Origin: Mya arenaria
Lineage: Eukaryota > Mollusca > Bivalvia > Myida > Myidae
Direction of reading: 5' to 3'
DNA: 64,000 bases
NCBI RefSeq assembly: GCF_026914265.1
Contig: NC_069136.1
Span: forward strand, 57,225,492 to 57,289,491
The notes under the pieces are model-generated. The model was not told the DNA's origin, made no database searches, and saw only the letters and a list, made by a program, of their open reading frames with translations. Below, one piece after another: positions 24,395 through 36,017 of the stretch. Every line of letters starts with the position of its first letter. Position 1 is the stretch's first letter. A program made the translations under genes and the position numbers.

Positions 24395-24860
24395 ATGGCA
24401 ATAAACTTCAGTGGGAAAGATGAACTGAATTGGCCAAAGAGGGAAATGCTATGTTATGAGCAGGCAAGTAATAGATCAAACATTTTTTATTTTTTTCCGG
24501 ACTCCACACTCTTTAACAAACCAAATTGCGTAAAAAGTTTATCAAATTACGTTACATTCTCACGGGGAAAAATAATCACTGCAATTCACATTTTTCAACG
24601 TTAAATTGATACCTATAAAAACAATACATTTAACATATCATAAATTATTACTTTCTTACAAGTTTTTCGGGGCCTGTTGACCCAATACAAACAATAACAA
24701 GATAAACAAGTTTTATTTTACATGTATATTGTAATGAGATGATTCGCGATCCGAACATATCCCAAGATGTTGCGTTCACCCCCAAATTATTAGCAATTGC
24801 CTAAAATCTATTTTAGGAATGGAAGTTCAGGTGTAAATAACTCATAATTGTATTGCACTT
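24395..24860. other. Noncoding spacer
   Basis: A 69-codon plus ORF is unrecognised. Nothing else is supportable. Confidence 0.35.
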
Positions 24861-24899
24861 AAAGATATTAATAAGTATAAAGGCATATCGTTCGATGTC

Positions 24900-25520
24900 G
24901 TACAGCTCAATAAAGACGTTAATAATAATAATTTCTAATATCTAATTGATCAAACATCGCTTGTTATTAATTATATTGCCTTAAAGAATATTAATAATGA
25001 GAAAGACACTGGATGTTTCGATTTCGTCGATTGATAAACGTATACAATACAGCAATATAAAAACTATCATAATTATTTCTAATATCTTATTGATCAAACA
25101 TCGGTTGTTATAAATTATATTGCCCTAAAGAATATAATTAATGAGAAAGACACTAGATGTTTCGATTTCGTCGATTGATAAACGTAGACAACACAGCAAT
25201 ATAGAAACTTTCATAATTATTTCTAATATCTAATCGATCAAACATCGGTTGTTAGTAATTATTTTGCCCTAAAGAATATTAAGAATGAGAAAGACATATC
25301 TTTCGATAGCGTCGATTGATAAACGTAGACAACACAACTAAAACAACCCCTTTCATTATTATTTTTGAAATCTACTAGATCAAACATCGGTTGTTATTAA
25401 TTAAATTGCCTTAAGGATATTTTCAGTGAAAAAGTTATATGTTAAATAACGGCAATGAGTAACTTAGACAAGACGGCTAAAAATGCTTTCAAAATTATTT
25501 CCGATATCTTCATCCAAGGA
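24900..25520. repeat. Diverged tandem repeat, about 144-bp unit, five copies
   Basis: Blocks ATTTCTAATATCT, GATCAAACATCGGTTGTTA, TTGCCTTAAAGAATATT, GAGAAAGACA and CGTCGATTGATAAACGTA recur about every 144 bp (24930, 25074, 25218, 25361 and 25495), with increasing divergence to the right. Confidence 0.8.
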
Positions 25521-25794
25521 GTTATTTCAGTAAAGCCATTTTAGACTTTTTAATTTGTTTAACTAATATATATATATAATTAAGTTTTCGCTGGTGCATT
25601 ATTGATACCAAGTGTTGGTACTCTGTTAATCAATTGTATACCGTTCCCTTTGTAGAGCCGAAGTAATCATGTCTATTTTCTACATTGGTTCTAAATGTCG
25701 CACAAGTAAATGTATATGATATTATTACAAATATGTAAACACATCCAATGCTTATATATACACAACCATTTTCTTATCCGCAAAACAAAGATAA

Positions 25795-26056
25795 ACGACT
25801 GCTGACAAAAGATCAGATCGCAGAATTTTATATTTCGTTCGAAAAATAATGTTTTATGGCTTAAACCGTTACTAACCGTTACCCACGGTTTAAGAAAAAT
25901 GCATTAAACATCATTTTTTGAACTTAAATATGAAAAAACGGCGATCTATCTTTTTGTCAGCAGTAATTTGTTATGCATTTTCGCTATTATTGGCCCGTTC
26001 CAAGACAAAAATTAAAAAAGTTGTTAAAACGATATATCTGTGAGAGTGCAGCTTTA
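25795..26056 (+). mobile_element. TIR element family A, 5'-truncated copy
   Basis: The right end ATATCTGTGAGAGTGCAGCTTT and the interior TTTTTGTCAGCAGT...TTCCAAGACAAAAATTAAAAA match the intact family A element at 40795-41144 in the same orientation. The left TIR is missing. Confidence 0.7.
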
Positions 26057-26299
26057 CGAGGAAGATAAACAATTTTGTAATAGTGATACGAAGTACATAC
26101 TGACACTGTTTGTTCACAGCTATTTTGATATATAATGCAGAACCAAATAGCTGCTCATATATCTATAAAAGTATTGCCTGTTGCCTCCGCAGCTATAGTC
26201 AAACTTATGTGGGTATATTCGACCTTTACACAGAAAACAGCAAAACATTTCTTTGACTGCTTAACCACAACATGAGAAATACGATACTGTTAAATGAAA

Positions 26300-26565
26300 C
26301 AAATCAAAGCGAACGAGCCTTTCTTAATCATTCAGATTTGAATGCAGTTCTTCTAACTGACTTTGAATACAACCTCATTGTCTGTGGCTTTGTAATCGCA
26401 AATCTGACGCAGGGAGTGTGTATCGGATAAGTGGCACTGGGTGGACCTTTAAACACCCGCGAAAATTGAACATCTTAATGATTAAGCCAAGTACTTAATG
26501 GTTGCAATCTCTGCAAGATCTGCAATTTCATTGGTTGTAAATGTAGATTGTATTCTAACACAGAT
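26300..26565 (+). repeat. Dispersed repeat family C, copy 1
   Basis: AGCGAACGAGCCTTTCTTAATCATT, CAGGGAGTGTGTATCGGATAAGTGGCA, TTGAACATCTTAATGATTAAG and GTACTTAATGGTTGC occur in this order; the same order is found at 44838-45085. No coding capacity. The boundary is estimated. Confidence 0.7.
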
Positions 26566-27326
26566 TATCAAATGTTTGTTGTTTTCAGGCTGAAAGCCGC
26601 AGGCCTTCAAACTTTAGTACCGCCATTATGTATCGTCAGATCTACTTTTTGACATGACAGGTTAAACTTATTAATGCGATGAGGTTACAAAATTTGACGT
26701 ATATTGTTATGCAGCTTAAATAAGAGAACTTTATTTAAATACGTTAATAATATTGGAACGTTAATATGAATTTGAAAGCAAGCCGAACGAACTCAAATAA
26801 ATCTTGTTGAGGGGAATATATTATTATAGATAACTATGCAGAAAATGGAAATGTGTTGACTGTAAGATCCAACCTAGTTTTACTTATTACAAATAGACAA
26901 AACAACCTCAGCCAATATCGGGTTTCATTAAACTTATTTTACTCTTGCTGTAAACTAGTTGTTATGAAACTAGCTAATTGTATTACAAATTTATCCAATT
27001 ACATTATTGCTTATCACCCCTACAGCCTTTCAACGCTTTCAGCGGTTTTATTTATTTTCAGTGTCAAGCTCGATGTAAAACAACTAGACAGTTATTATTT
27101 GGATGGAAACACAGAAATAAATAAAATGAAAGGTTTTCATATCGGTTGTCGATCTAAATGAACAAATATTTTATTCAACAAAATTGAAAGAATATCACCC
27201 AAGGATCAATTCTGTAAAATGTAACCGGTATGGTAGGATAACACACAATATAACTTTGATCAAACGTCAAAGCCGAAACAAGAAACACATAACGTTTCAT
27301 AAGAACCTATAATCTACAATGACACA
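26566..27326. other. Noncoding spacer
   Basis: A 102-codon plus ORF at 26853-27161 is AT-rich, with no recognised motif or splice context. I do not annotate it as a gene. Confidence 0.35.
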
Positions 27327-29456
27327 AAAACTGAATTAAAGAGTTAATGAAAAGGCACAAGAGTACATACAAACTAGATCACAAAACTGAATTATGTACA
27401 TAGAATAGTTAATTACAAGGCACAATATACAAACAAACTAGATCACAAAACTGAATTATGTACATAGAAGAGTTAATTACAAGGCACAAGAGTACATACA
27501 AACTAGATCACAAAACTGAATTATGTACATAGAAGAGTTAATGACAAGGCACAAGAGTACATACAAACTAGATCACAAAACTGAATTGTGTGCATGGAAG
27601 AGTTAATGACAAGGCACAAGAGTACATACAAACTAGATCACAAAACTGGATTGCGTGCATGGAAGAGTTAATGACAAGGCACAAGAGTACATAAAAACTA
27701 GATCACAAAACTGAATTGTGTGCATGGAAGAGTTAATGACAAGGCACAAGAGTACATATAAACTCGATCACAAAACTGGATTGTGTGCATGGAAGAGTAA
27801 ATGACAAAGCACAAGAGTACATACAAACTCAATCACAAAACTGGATTGTGTGCATGGAAGAGTAAATGACAAAGCACAAGAGTACATACAAACTCGATCA
27901 CAAAACTGGATTGTGTGCATGGAAGAGTTAATTACAAAGCACAAGAGTACATACAAACTAGATCACAAAACTGGAATGTGTGCATGGAAGAGTTAATGAC
28001 AAGGCACAAGAGTACATACAAACTAGATCACAAAACTGGATTGTGTGCATGGAAGAGTTAATGACAAGGCACAAGAGTACATACAAACTAGATCACAAAA
28101 CTGGATTGTGTGCATGGAAGAGTTAATGACAAGGCACAAGAGTACATACAAACTAGATCACAAAACTGGATTGTGTGCATGGAAGAGTTAATGACAAGGC
28201 ACAAGAGTACATACAAACTAGATCACAAAACTGGATTGTGTGCATGGAAGAGTTAATGACAAGGCACAAGAGTACATACAAACTAGATCACAAAACTGGA
28301 TTGTGTGCATGGAAGAGTTAATGACAAGGCACAAGAGTACATACAAACTAGATCACAAAACTGGATTGTGTGCATAGAAGAGTTAATGACAAGGCACAAG
28401 AGTACATACCAACTGGATCACAAAACTGGATTGTGTGCATGGAAGAGTTAATTACAAGGCACAAAATACATACAAACTAGATCACAAAACTGAATTGTGT
28501 GCATAGAAGAGTTAATTACAAGGCACAAGATACATACAAACTAGATCACAAAACTGAATTGTGTGCATGGAAGAGTTAATGACAAGGCACAAGATACATA
28601 CAAACTAGATCACAAAACTGGATTGTGTGCATGGAAGAGTTAATGACAAGGCACAAGATACATACAAACTAGATCACAAAACTGTATTGTGTGCATGGAA
28701 GAGTTAATTACAAGGCACAAGATACATACAAACTAGATCACAAAACTGTATTGTGTGCATGGAAGAGTTAATTACAAGGCACAAGATACATACAAACTAG
28801 ATCACAAAACTGAATTGTGTGCATGGAAGAGTTAATGACAAGGCACAAGAGTACATACAAACTAGATCACAAAACTGTTTTGTGTGCATGGAAGTGATTA
28901 TTACCAGGTACAAGAGTGCATACAAACTAGATCACAAAACTGAATTGTGTGCATGGAAGAGTTAATGACAAGGCACAAGAGTACATACAAACTAGATCAC
29001 AAAACTGTATTGTGTGCATGGAAGAGTTAATGACAAGGCACAAGATACATACAAACTAGATCACAAAACTGAATTGTGTGCATGGAAGAGTTAATGACAA
29101 GGCACAAGATACATACAAACTAGATCACAAAACTGTATTGTGTGCATGGAAGAGTTAATGACAAGGCACAAGATACATACAAACTAGATCACAAAACTGA
29201 ATTGTGTGCATGGAAGAGTTAATGACAAGGCACAAGAGTACATACAAACTAGATCACAAAACTGAATTGTGTGCATGGAAGAGTTAATGACAAGGCACAT
29301 TAGTACATACAAACTAGATCACAAAACTGTATTGTGTGCATGGAAGTGATTATTACCAGGTACAAGAGTGCATACAAACTAGATCACAAACCTGAGCTAA
29401 GTGCATAGAAGATATTATTTCAAGGCACAATAGTACATACAAACTAGATCACATAA
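27327..29456. repeat. 65-bp minisatellite, about 33 copies
   Basis: The consensus unit runs ACTAGATCACAAAACTGGAT, TGTGTGCATGGAAGAG, TTAATGACAAGGCACAAG and AGTACATACAA, 65 bp in all. A block of 64-bp units (CAAGATACATA lacking one base) lies at 28460-28800 and again near 29040-29190. The central copies (about 28000-28370) are nearly identical while both ends are diverged, as expected from recent internal homogenisation. Confidence 0.95.
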
Positions 29457-30100
29457 TAAAGAAGAAGCTTTAGATGTACATGCTTTAAGGTGTATGAAAA
29501 ACAAATGGATGGCTTAAAACTACAGAAATTAGGATAGTCAAATGTTTACAAGATTCTAATAACGAATTCTGAATGAGAAAATTCCCTCGAATTATTTTGC
29601 CATATGCTCCTTAAACACAATTTGGCAGCATCAAGAAGTGCAATCTCTTCCCTCACATCTGTTTTTATATCACCAAACCTCACTCACATCATTAGTATGT
29701 TTAAATTCAGAAATAGATTAAACATTCGAGTGGGGGTGACTCAGGGTGGTAACCTTTTTATTTGCGCCCCTCCGTCTGAACCGAACGTTATTGAGTTTAA
29801 AATGATGGCAGGTGGGTAAAGGGGTACTCCCCCCCCCCCAGTTTATTTTTAACAATTTCTAGTCTAGAACAGTGTATTTTGGGAGTATATTATTCCTCCC
29901 CCCTTTTAGGGAGTAAACTTCGATAATTTCAGGGTGCGGTGCACCCTCCCTCCAGCCGTTTCATAAACTATACCTTCATTGACTACATTGGACAGATTGA
30001 CAACAGTAACATCGTTCAGATCATGGATGATTAATTGGGTGAAATACGGACGTTTGATTGGTTTAGTTTAAATTTATTTATTTTACAACGATAGTGAAAC
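29457..30100. other. Noncoding; G/C homopolymer-bearing dispersed repeat scrap near 29730-29960
   Basis: Includes AGTGGGGGTGACTCAGGGTGG, a run of ten Cs at 29830 and GGTGCGGTGCACCCTCCCTCC. Similar homopolymer-rich scraps sit near 2.2 and 39.8 kb. No gene. Confidence 0.4.
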
Positions 30101-30119
30101 AAGTTATCACAACATTATA

Positions 30120-30260
30120 TTAATCACTCTCGTTGGCACGATGTTACGCGAGGGTGTGGTCTTGTGATCCCGGGAAACCGGAGTACCCAGAGGAAACCCA
30201 CTTGTCCGGCTTGGTGACAACAAACCAAACTCACATGCTGTTTGTTGGACGCACGAGACA
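30120..30260 (+). mobile_element. Short dispersed element with conserved core (SINE-like), copy 1
   Basis: The core GGGAAACCGGAGTACCCAG...AAACCCACTTGTCCGGCTTG...AACCAAACTCACA recurs on the opposite strand at 47390-47465 with strong conservation, while the flanks differ. A conserved core with divergent flanks resembles the central domain of a SINE superfamily. No tRNA-like head was identified. Confidence 0.45.
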
Positions 30261-30915
30261 CACCTATTGAAATACGGAAATATCCGTGGATTTACTATTT
30301 ATTAAGAATATGCATGTATTATAACAAAGTTATGTTTAGTATTTTGAATAATAAAATATGGGTTCCGACAATAGTATTCACCGTAGATTTAGCAAAACGT
30401 GTTTTCTACTAGTTGATATCAAATAATGGTTGCAATACTATTTTGCATAAAAACACCGGCCAATTTGTACCGTTAAAACATCGGCTTCGAACAGTCATTA
30501 GAAGCATTGCAAAGACTTTCTTTTATCACCGTGTAGTTCTTGCTTGCAAGCGTTATTAAAAATTACAAGTTACGTGGTTAAGTGTTTCCACTGGAAACTA
30601 TACATTGAATTATTCATAGATGATGACGTGTGTCCCATTTTGCAGTAGTAAGTTGCACGTTGTACGTAAAATATAAGCCAAAACGGTGTTGGCGGCAGTC
30701 GACTTATTTGAAGTGTAAGGTTATTCGATAGCCTACACATGTAACACTTGTTTTGAAATCAGCTTGATTGATTGAGGCGGATACAAAACCACAGCTAGTC
30801 AATGCTTCAATAACTTGGTTCATTTGTCAATGTTAGGATATTTAATATTAAATTACTGAGACGTTCAAATCATAAATATCTCGTTGGCTATAGGAATTCC
30901 ACAGGCTACACGACA

Positions 30916-31270
30916 TGGTTTAAAGTGACACTCTGATTCACAATCAATACATACACATGTATAACAAACATAAATGTTGAGTGATTAACCTATAACTACT
31001 TACTAAATAATGCAATTGTGGAAAGTATTAATAACTGAAAACGCTAAAAAATATTAAATTATTGGTGAGTGCTAAAAGATTTACTATGACCTATCATCGT
31101 CTCGTAAGATAGAAATTCCATGTTTTCTGCACCTTTCTTTCATATTAAAATCGGTATCCTTCATAAAACCATTGATTTCGACATTTATTCATCCTTTTAG
31201 CATATTAAAACAATATTATTAATTGTGGTGAATCTTATTTGGGAGTATTAAAGAGTGCATCTTTAAATAC
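30916..31270 (+). mobile_element. TIR element family B, copy 2
   Basis: Starts TAAAGTGACACTCTGATTC and ends GGGAGTATTAAAGAGTGCATCTTTAAA, giving imperfect inverted ends (TTAAAG-TG-CACTCT). The interior shares TGGTGAGTGCTAAA, ATCGTCTCGTAAGA and CCATGTTTTCTGCACCTTTC with the inverted copy at 11083-11458. It lies just downstream of gene B. Confidence 0.7.
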
Positions 31271-31354
31271 ATATATATATATCGTTTGTGTAACTTGTCA
31301 ATACAAATAATTGCTTGAGAAAGTCACAACTGCCTCAATGATGTCAAGTCTGTG

Positions 31355-32064
31355 TTACGCTTGGTCCAACTGGTGTCGAAGATACATGAGCCACTGCAAA
31401 TAAGCTGTAAGTTCGTTCGATCTGCACGCTTCCTCGCCAAGAGTTTGCGCGTGCAATGCCGGAAGTAGACATTTTTTGTCGAAATCACTCTGGGTAATCC
31501 TGTTCCGGACACGGTTGAGAAAACTCGGGGAAAGGGGTTCGTTTGTACTTCTCTTCATAATGAAGGTGAGACGGCCGAGGCTCATGTCGGGGCCAATAAA
31601 TAAGTTGGTGGGGCACTGTTCGGATGGCTGGGGCCTGGATGGGTCGGGGTATGGAATCTTGAACGAACAATGGTTTCGACTGGCTTCTGCCATATCAACG
31701 TCAGTTATTTTTTCGGCAGGAATTGGCTTCTTGACTTCGTGTATGGCTTTGTTTTTATGCATTGGATCAGGAGTTAAGGTGGTTGTCGTTGGTTTCGGAG
31801 TTGACGGAGATGGTATTGTTTTTGTTATTGTGTTCGGCTTGGGTCCTTTAGCAGGCTGAGTAACCGGCGTATCTGCTTGGACGCTCGCCTCAACCGTCCC
31901 AACGAATGTTGAATCTAAAATTTCCGCCCCCGATGCCACCGCGGCCGCGTCTGTTGGGAGGAAGATATTTGTGTTTTGAGATACCATCATCGGATCCTCG
32001 CGTCTGTGTGCGAACACAGGGTCAATCGCAAGTATCGTAGACCTTAACTGCTCGCGAGTCATTT
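31355..32064 (-). CDS. Gene B terminal exon: paralog of gene A secreted protein
   Basis: Minus-strand terminal exon with acceptor ATGTTTCAG ending at 32065. Spliced in phase 1 to 34186-34255 it gives a 255-residue protein. The block order is the same as gene A: DPVFAH then MMVSQNTNIFLP; a Pro/Thr linker (TPKPTTTTLTPDP); CSFKIP; a CPTNLFIGP block; then KCLLPAL, GEEACRS and LTAYLQWLMYLR. All four cysteines align with gene A. The linker has diverged most and the ends least, as expected for a secreted protein with a disordered, possibly O-glycosylated middle. I do not recognise the family. The two plus-strand ORFs across this exon are antisense shadows. Confidence 0.8.
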
Positions 32065-32937
32065 CTGAAACATATTTTAGAGGAAATATCTCAGGACTGT
32101 TGTTAAAGTGTTATTAGTAATCTCATTTAAGCATGTCTTATTTAAAAATATATATCTATAAAATATTTCAAAAAGAAAAGAGAACGATTTTCATCAAAGG
32201 CGTTAATGTCGCTATGACAAGAATAAACTAAATGAATGATAGAACAAATGGGTTTGAATCAAAGAATGAGAAAAAGTATCTGGTAAAATATATCTATGAA
32301 TTATTAAAACATATTTCAAATTTAACAAATAGAGCGTAGGTGTCGATTTCCCAAGAATAAACTAAACGATTTGAGAAAACAAACTGGTTTAAATCGAAAG
32401 ATATGAAAAAATCAAGTATCTGGTCAACTTATGTGGAAGGGATTATCCGCCAGTTTACTTATTATGCTTTTTGACATTCCAGTGTCAATTTTTCTTTTTC
32501 TTTGATTTTAGATTTTGATTATTTTAAAGACTTAGTATGTTTCTTATCTTTATAAATATATAGGTATTTTAAAACATTACTTTGTTAAACGTCAATTTTA
32601 TTTGTGCACGCCTTTTTTTACGATTGTGATAATTGATATGATTTCCCTTAAAATTTGTCGCATATATTTTAATTAAACATAAACATTAAAACAACATTAG
32701 GCATTCGATTTATGAACTCTACAAAATATGTGTTAATTCATTTGTATTATAATGTTAAACACTTAATAAAAGAAGGAAAACAAAATTGGCGCTATGAGAT
32801 GCTGCTTAACATTGACAAATTAAAACAATGTCGTCTACATAACAATGCTGACATTTTCAAAAAATGCAGCAGGGAAACAAGTTTAGCAGAGCGTATTCAT
32901 AAGACAGTGGTCGCTTGGTAATACTAATAATATATGT

Positions 32938-33075
32938 CATGTATTTCCATTCCGGATAGAAATATCCGACCCGAGGGCACTTGCGTTGCCAGGTAACGAG
33001 GCTTGCTGAGTTACCGGCTACGCAGCGTGCCCAGGGCCGGATTTTTCTATCCGGAACGGAAACACATGATTGATA
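32938..33075. mobile_element. Palindromic element, about 135 bp
   Basis: Left arm CATGTATTTCCATTCCGGATAGAAATATCCG is inverted on the right as CGGATTTTTCTATCCGGAACGGAAACACATG. Between them is GTTGCCAGGTAACGAGGC. It lies within the gene B intron. Confidence 0.7.
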
Positions 33076-33369
33076 TTTTTGTCAAGCACACCTTCAATTA
33101 TATTTTGTGTGAAATCAATTCATAGAAAAGTGCATTTTGTACATCAAATAGCGCGTGCGATGATGTTAACTGACGTCATGACGCAGTAATTTTTATTCAC
33201 TGCATACGTCAAGAAGTTCCTTCAGTATCTCGTCTTTTAAGGGTTATTTTGTTTTGAAGGTATATTTTTGCAAAGTTAATGTTTATGGAACTCATCTATT
33301 GAAATCTCATAACTATGGTTACATAAAATGTAAAATTAAAGAAATGAAAAGTATAACGTCACAGTGCGT

Positions 33370-33505
33370 GACTCATCTGGCATGGGTGTGTGGGGGGGGG
33401 GTGAACTTAAATTTAGTTTTCGCCCTAAGGCAAGCCTCATTACCTGGCAACGCAGGTGCCGTCAGGTCGGAATTTTCTAACTGGAACGGGAACACATGAC
33501 GGATA
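33370..33505. mobile_element. Second, diverged copy of the palindromic element
   Basis: Only the right half is well kept: GCCTCATTACCTGGCAACGCAGG, then TCGGAATTTTCTAACTGGAACGGGAACACATGA. The left half is replaced by a G-rich run at 33391-33400. Same family as 32938-33075. Confidence 0.55.
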
Positions 33506-34185
33506 TTATTAATCTCCTCCTGTACGGACGTCAAAATCCCCTCAGGTTATAATATGCTAATTAACATTTTATCTTAATTTCATCATAAACCTGACCATCT
33601 TCAAATTAATTTTAGATGCATTTCTAGATTTCCACGTATAAACAAACCCTATATTTTCCGACTGGTAAATATTTAACCAATACTTTAAGCGAATGAACAT
33701 GGTGTCATTTATTGTTAACCTGACCCCGAGCTGGCCCTTATTCGCAAGTACCAGGTGTTAACCCTAAATGTCCCCTACCTATATGATAAATAATAATCAA
33801 TAACACAGCTGGCATACAGGAAAAATGCAATTCTGAAATACATAATACGAAATGAATTGCATGTTGAAATTTCATAAAGCATAACGAGCGAACTGGCGGA
33901 TGATCCCTTCCATAAAATTACACCTAAATGTTAATGCCCTTAAGGTTGGGTTTAGCGTTACGGAGGAAATTTAATGTCTTTTGAAAAACTTGGAACAATT
34001 CTTTTTGTTGTATACAGTACGAAACGCCGCCAAATACTGGTCCGAATTATCTAAGTATTCGTCTTAGGACAAATTGTACTATCACTGAACAATCTTTAAA
34101 AGATGGTTGCTGTGTCGTCCTTTAGTATATTTATACAAGTTAAGCATGACTCAGAGTCTGACAACAATGTATTGTATATACTTAC

Positions 34186-34255
34186 GGGCGTTGGATAAGG
34201 CCAGAAAGGCGAAGAAACAGGTCGTATACCAGGTCATGGCCATGGTTATTTGGTT
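34186..34255 (-). CDS. Gene B signal-peptide exon
   Basis: The ATG at 34243-34241 encodes MAMTWYTTCFFAFLALSNA, a signal peptide (a second in-frame Met at 34237 is also possible). The exon ends one base into a codon before a consensus GTAAGT donor, as in gene A; the split codon becomes Gln. A strong acceptor (TTTCTTCTTTTTCCTAG) ends at 34256, twelve bases before the ATG, so a noncoding 5' exon is likely. That matches the position in gene A. Confidence 0.8.
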
Positions 34256-34310
34256 CTAGGAAAAAGAAGAAATCGTATTGAACAGCAGCTGAAAGGAAAT
34301 CCGTTGAAAT

Positions 34311-34506
34311 TAAGATGATGATGGTGATGATGATGCTGATGATGATGATGATGACGATGATGATGATGATGGTGGTGGTGGTGGTGGTGGTGGTGGTGGA
34401 TGTGCTGCTGCTGCTGATGATGATGATGGTTGTGGAGGTGGTGGTGGTGGTAGTGATGATGATGCTGCTGCTGCTGCTGCTGCTGCTGTTGATGATGATG
34501 ATGATC
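34311..34506. repeat. Trinucleotide microsatellite (GAT)n(GGT)n(GCT)n
   Basis: A compound run of GATGATGAT, GGTGGTGGT and GCTGCTGCT, with interruptions. It sits about 70 bp 5' of the gene B signal-peptide exon, in the putative 5' intron or promoter. ORFs of Ser/Thr/Ile (minus) or Met/Val/Leu (plus) over it are artefacts. Confidence 0.95.
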
Positions 34507-35283
34507 TGTTCAGTCATGAACTGTATAATCTGTAATACAATTAAGTGGGGTTCTATTTTTCATTGTCCGCAAGCTGAACGGGCATCTCTCGTAGTTAATT
34601 GAAATTTGGGTGTGCAAGTTTATTTATACTTCTACTTTTTATTGAATTTTAGGTAGTCTTATCCTTTAAGCGTTCAATGTACACATACATCGAAGCTTGT
34701 TTCTCATGATACGTAACTGCACACATCGATTCATTGTATTAAATAACCCACTCATTTATCAATAGGAGGTTTAATTGCCCATAGCTTGTAAACAATGACA
34801 GATAGTGTTTTTTTGTCGTAAACATGTATAAAAACAGCTTCTTCACAAACCATAATATGTATCAAAAGTTATAACATTTACTGGTTACATTGATAAGGAT
34901 TATACATGACATTAGCCTAAGAAGAAGAACGTTTATTCAATGAATATAGGAATGGTTTGAAAGACTTATATAGCGTACTTATGAAGTACATGTATACAGA
35001 AACCATGAGAGGGATACAAAGTAAAAGAAAAGAAGAGTATAAAAATGATAAATATCTTAACAAAATCGGACGTTTTCTAAGAACTGCGAGCCTTAAAGGC
35101 CTAGAGTAGATCATCTCACTAATACACATAAACAATATGCATAGTTAATGCATTTATTACTTAAACCGATTGGAAATAAATAATAAACAATTAAGAGTTA
35201 CTAGTTTTTAAATAGTTATATAACATGTATATTTAGATAGATCCACTTTAAATGAATGGTTGTGTGTTATTCTTAGGCATTGT
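34507..35283. other. Noncoding spacer
   Basis: The 5' region of gene B; any noncoding first exon should lie here or in 35.4-35.8 kb. No ORF is supportable. Confidence 0.35.
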
Positions 35284-35313
35284 AACAACAACAACAGCAA
35301 CAACAACACCACC

Positions 35314-35345
<32 letters not shown>

Positions 35346-35349
35346 CAAC
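35284..35349. repeat. (CAA)n(CCA)n(CAA)n microsatellite
   Basis: A compound trinucleotide run of CAA units interrupted by CACCACCAC in the middle. Confidence 0.95.
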
Positions 35350-35839
35350 TTAAAGACAAGACATATTGATCATTTCAATAACTTAACCTTAAGAACTGCA
35401 CAGCAGAACACTTAGATCGGACGTAGGGTTTTAAAGAGTTTTGCAAGGGTGCTACCTTGTTCTTTTATGTTCGGCCATAATGGTGAACAGCATTTGTTCC
35501 CTTCTGCTTTCATAGAATTAAATAGATAATTATAATATTTATGTTGTTTTGATGTGATTATAATTACGTAGAAACTTAAAACATTTGGCAATCGAAACAT
35601 AATGTTAATTCAATTACACATACTTTCTAACATTTTCTGTCAGATTCATAATGTTCCAATTTATATTGAGCCTAATACAATGTTCCCTCTTTTCTTAGCA
35701 CCCTGTCCCCCTTCTACAATACTTATCCCTTTTTAAAACATGGTTAAAACCATACAAAACAATGTACACAAAGGCCAACGAAGGCTCCATTAGGCATCAA
35801 GCAGAACTATAATATCTGATGTTTACCGAAGTACGAAAT
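35350..35839. other. Noncoding spacer
   Basis: Nothing supportable beyond AT-rich sequence. Confidence 0.35.
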
Positions 35840-36017
35840 GGACCGATTGTTAAGACCTTTATTAAAGTTAACATCATCTTCATCGTTGTTAACGTTCAAA
35901 TATTTACTGCCCTAGAAGTTTAATGAACCCACTAGTGATTTGTTTTATCTTTAAAAAGTTATCAATGATGTCGTTTATGACCGTGTTAACTTTAACAAAG
36001 TTCTGATAAATCGGTCC
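35840..36017. mobile_element. TIR element family D, 178 bp
   Basis: The left end GGACCGATTGTTAAG...TTAAAGTTAACA is inverted on the right as TGTTAACTTTAACAAAG...AATCGGTCC, giving arms of about 34 bp with about six mismatches. The interior is noncoding. A similar end (CCTGAACAATCGGTCT) occurs near 37362, beyond the 32-bp minisatellite. Confidence 0.75.

Larger units (their letters stand above)
32065..34185 (-). other. Intron of gene B
   Basis: A 2.1-kb phase-1 intron, donor GTAAGT at 34185 and acceptor at 32065, larger than the 884-bp intron of gene A. It has absorbed the inverted-repeat elements at 32938-33075 and 33370-33505. Confidence 0.7.

Noticed and set aside
34182..34602. Ser/Thr/Ile and Met/Val/Leu ORFs
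   Set aside because: Translations of the GAT/GGT/GCT microsatellite.
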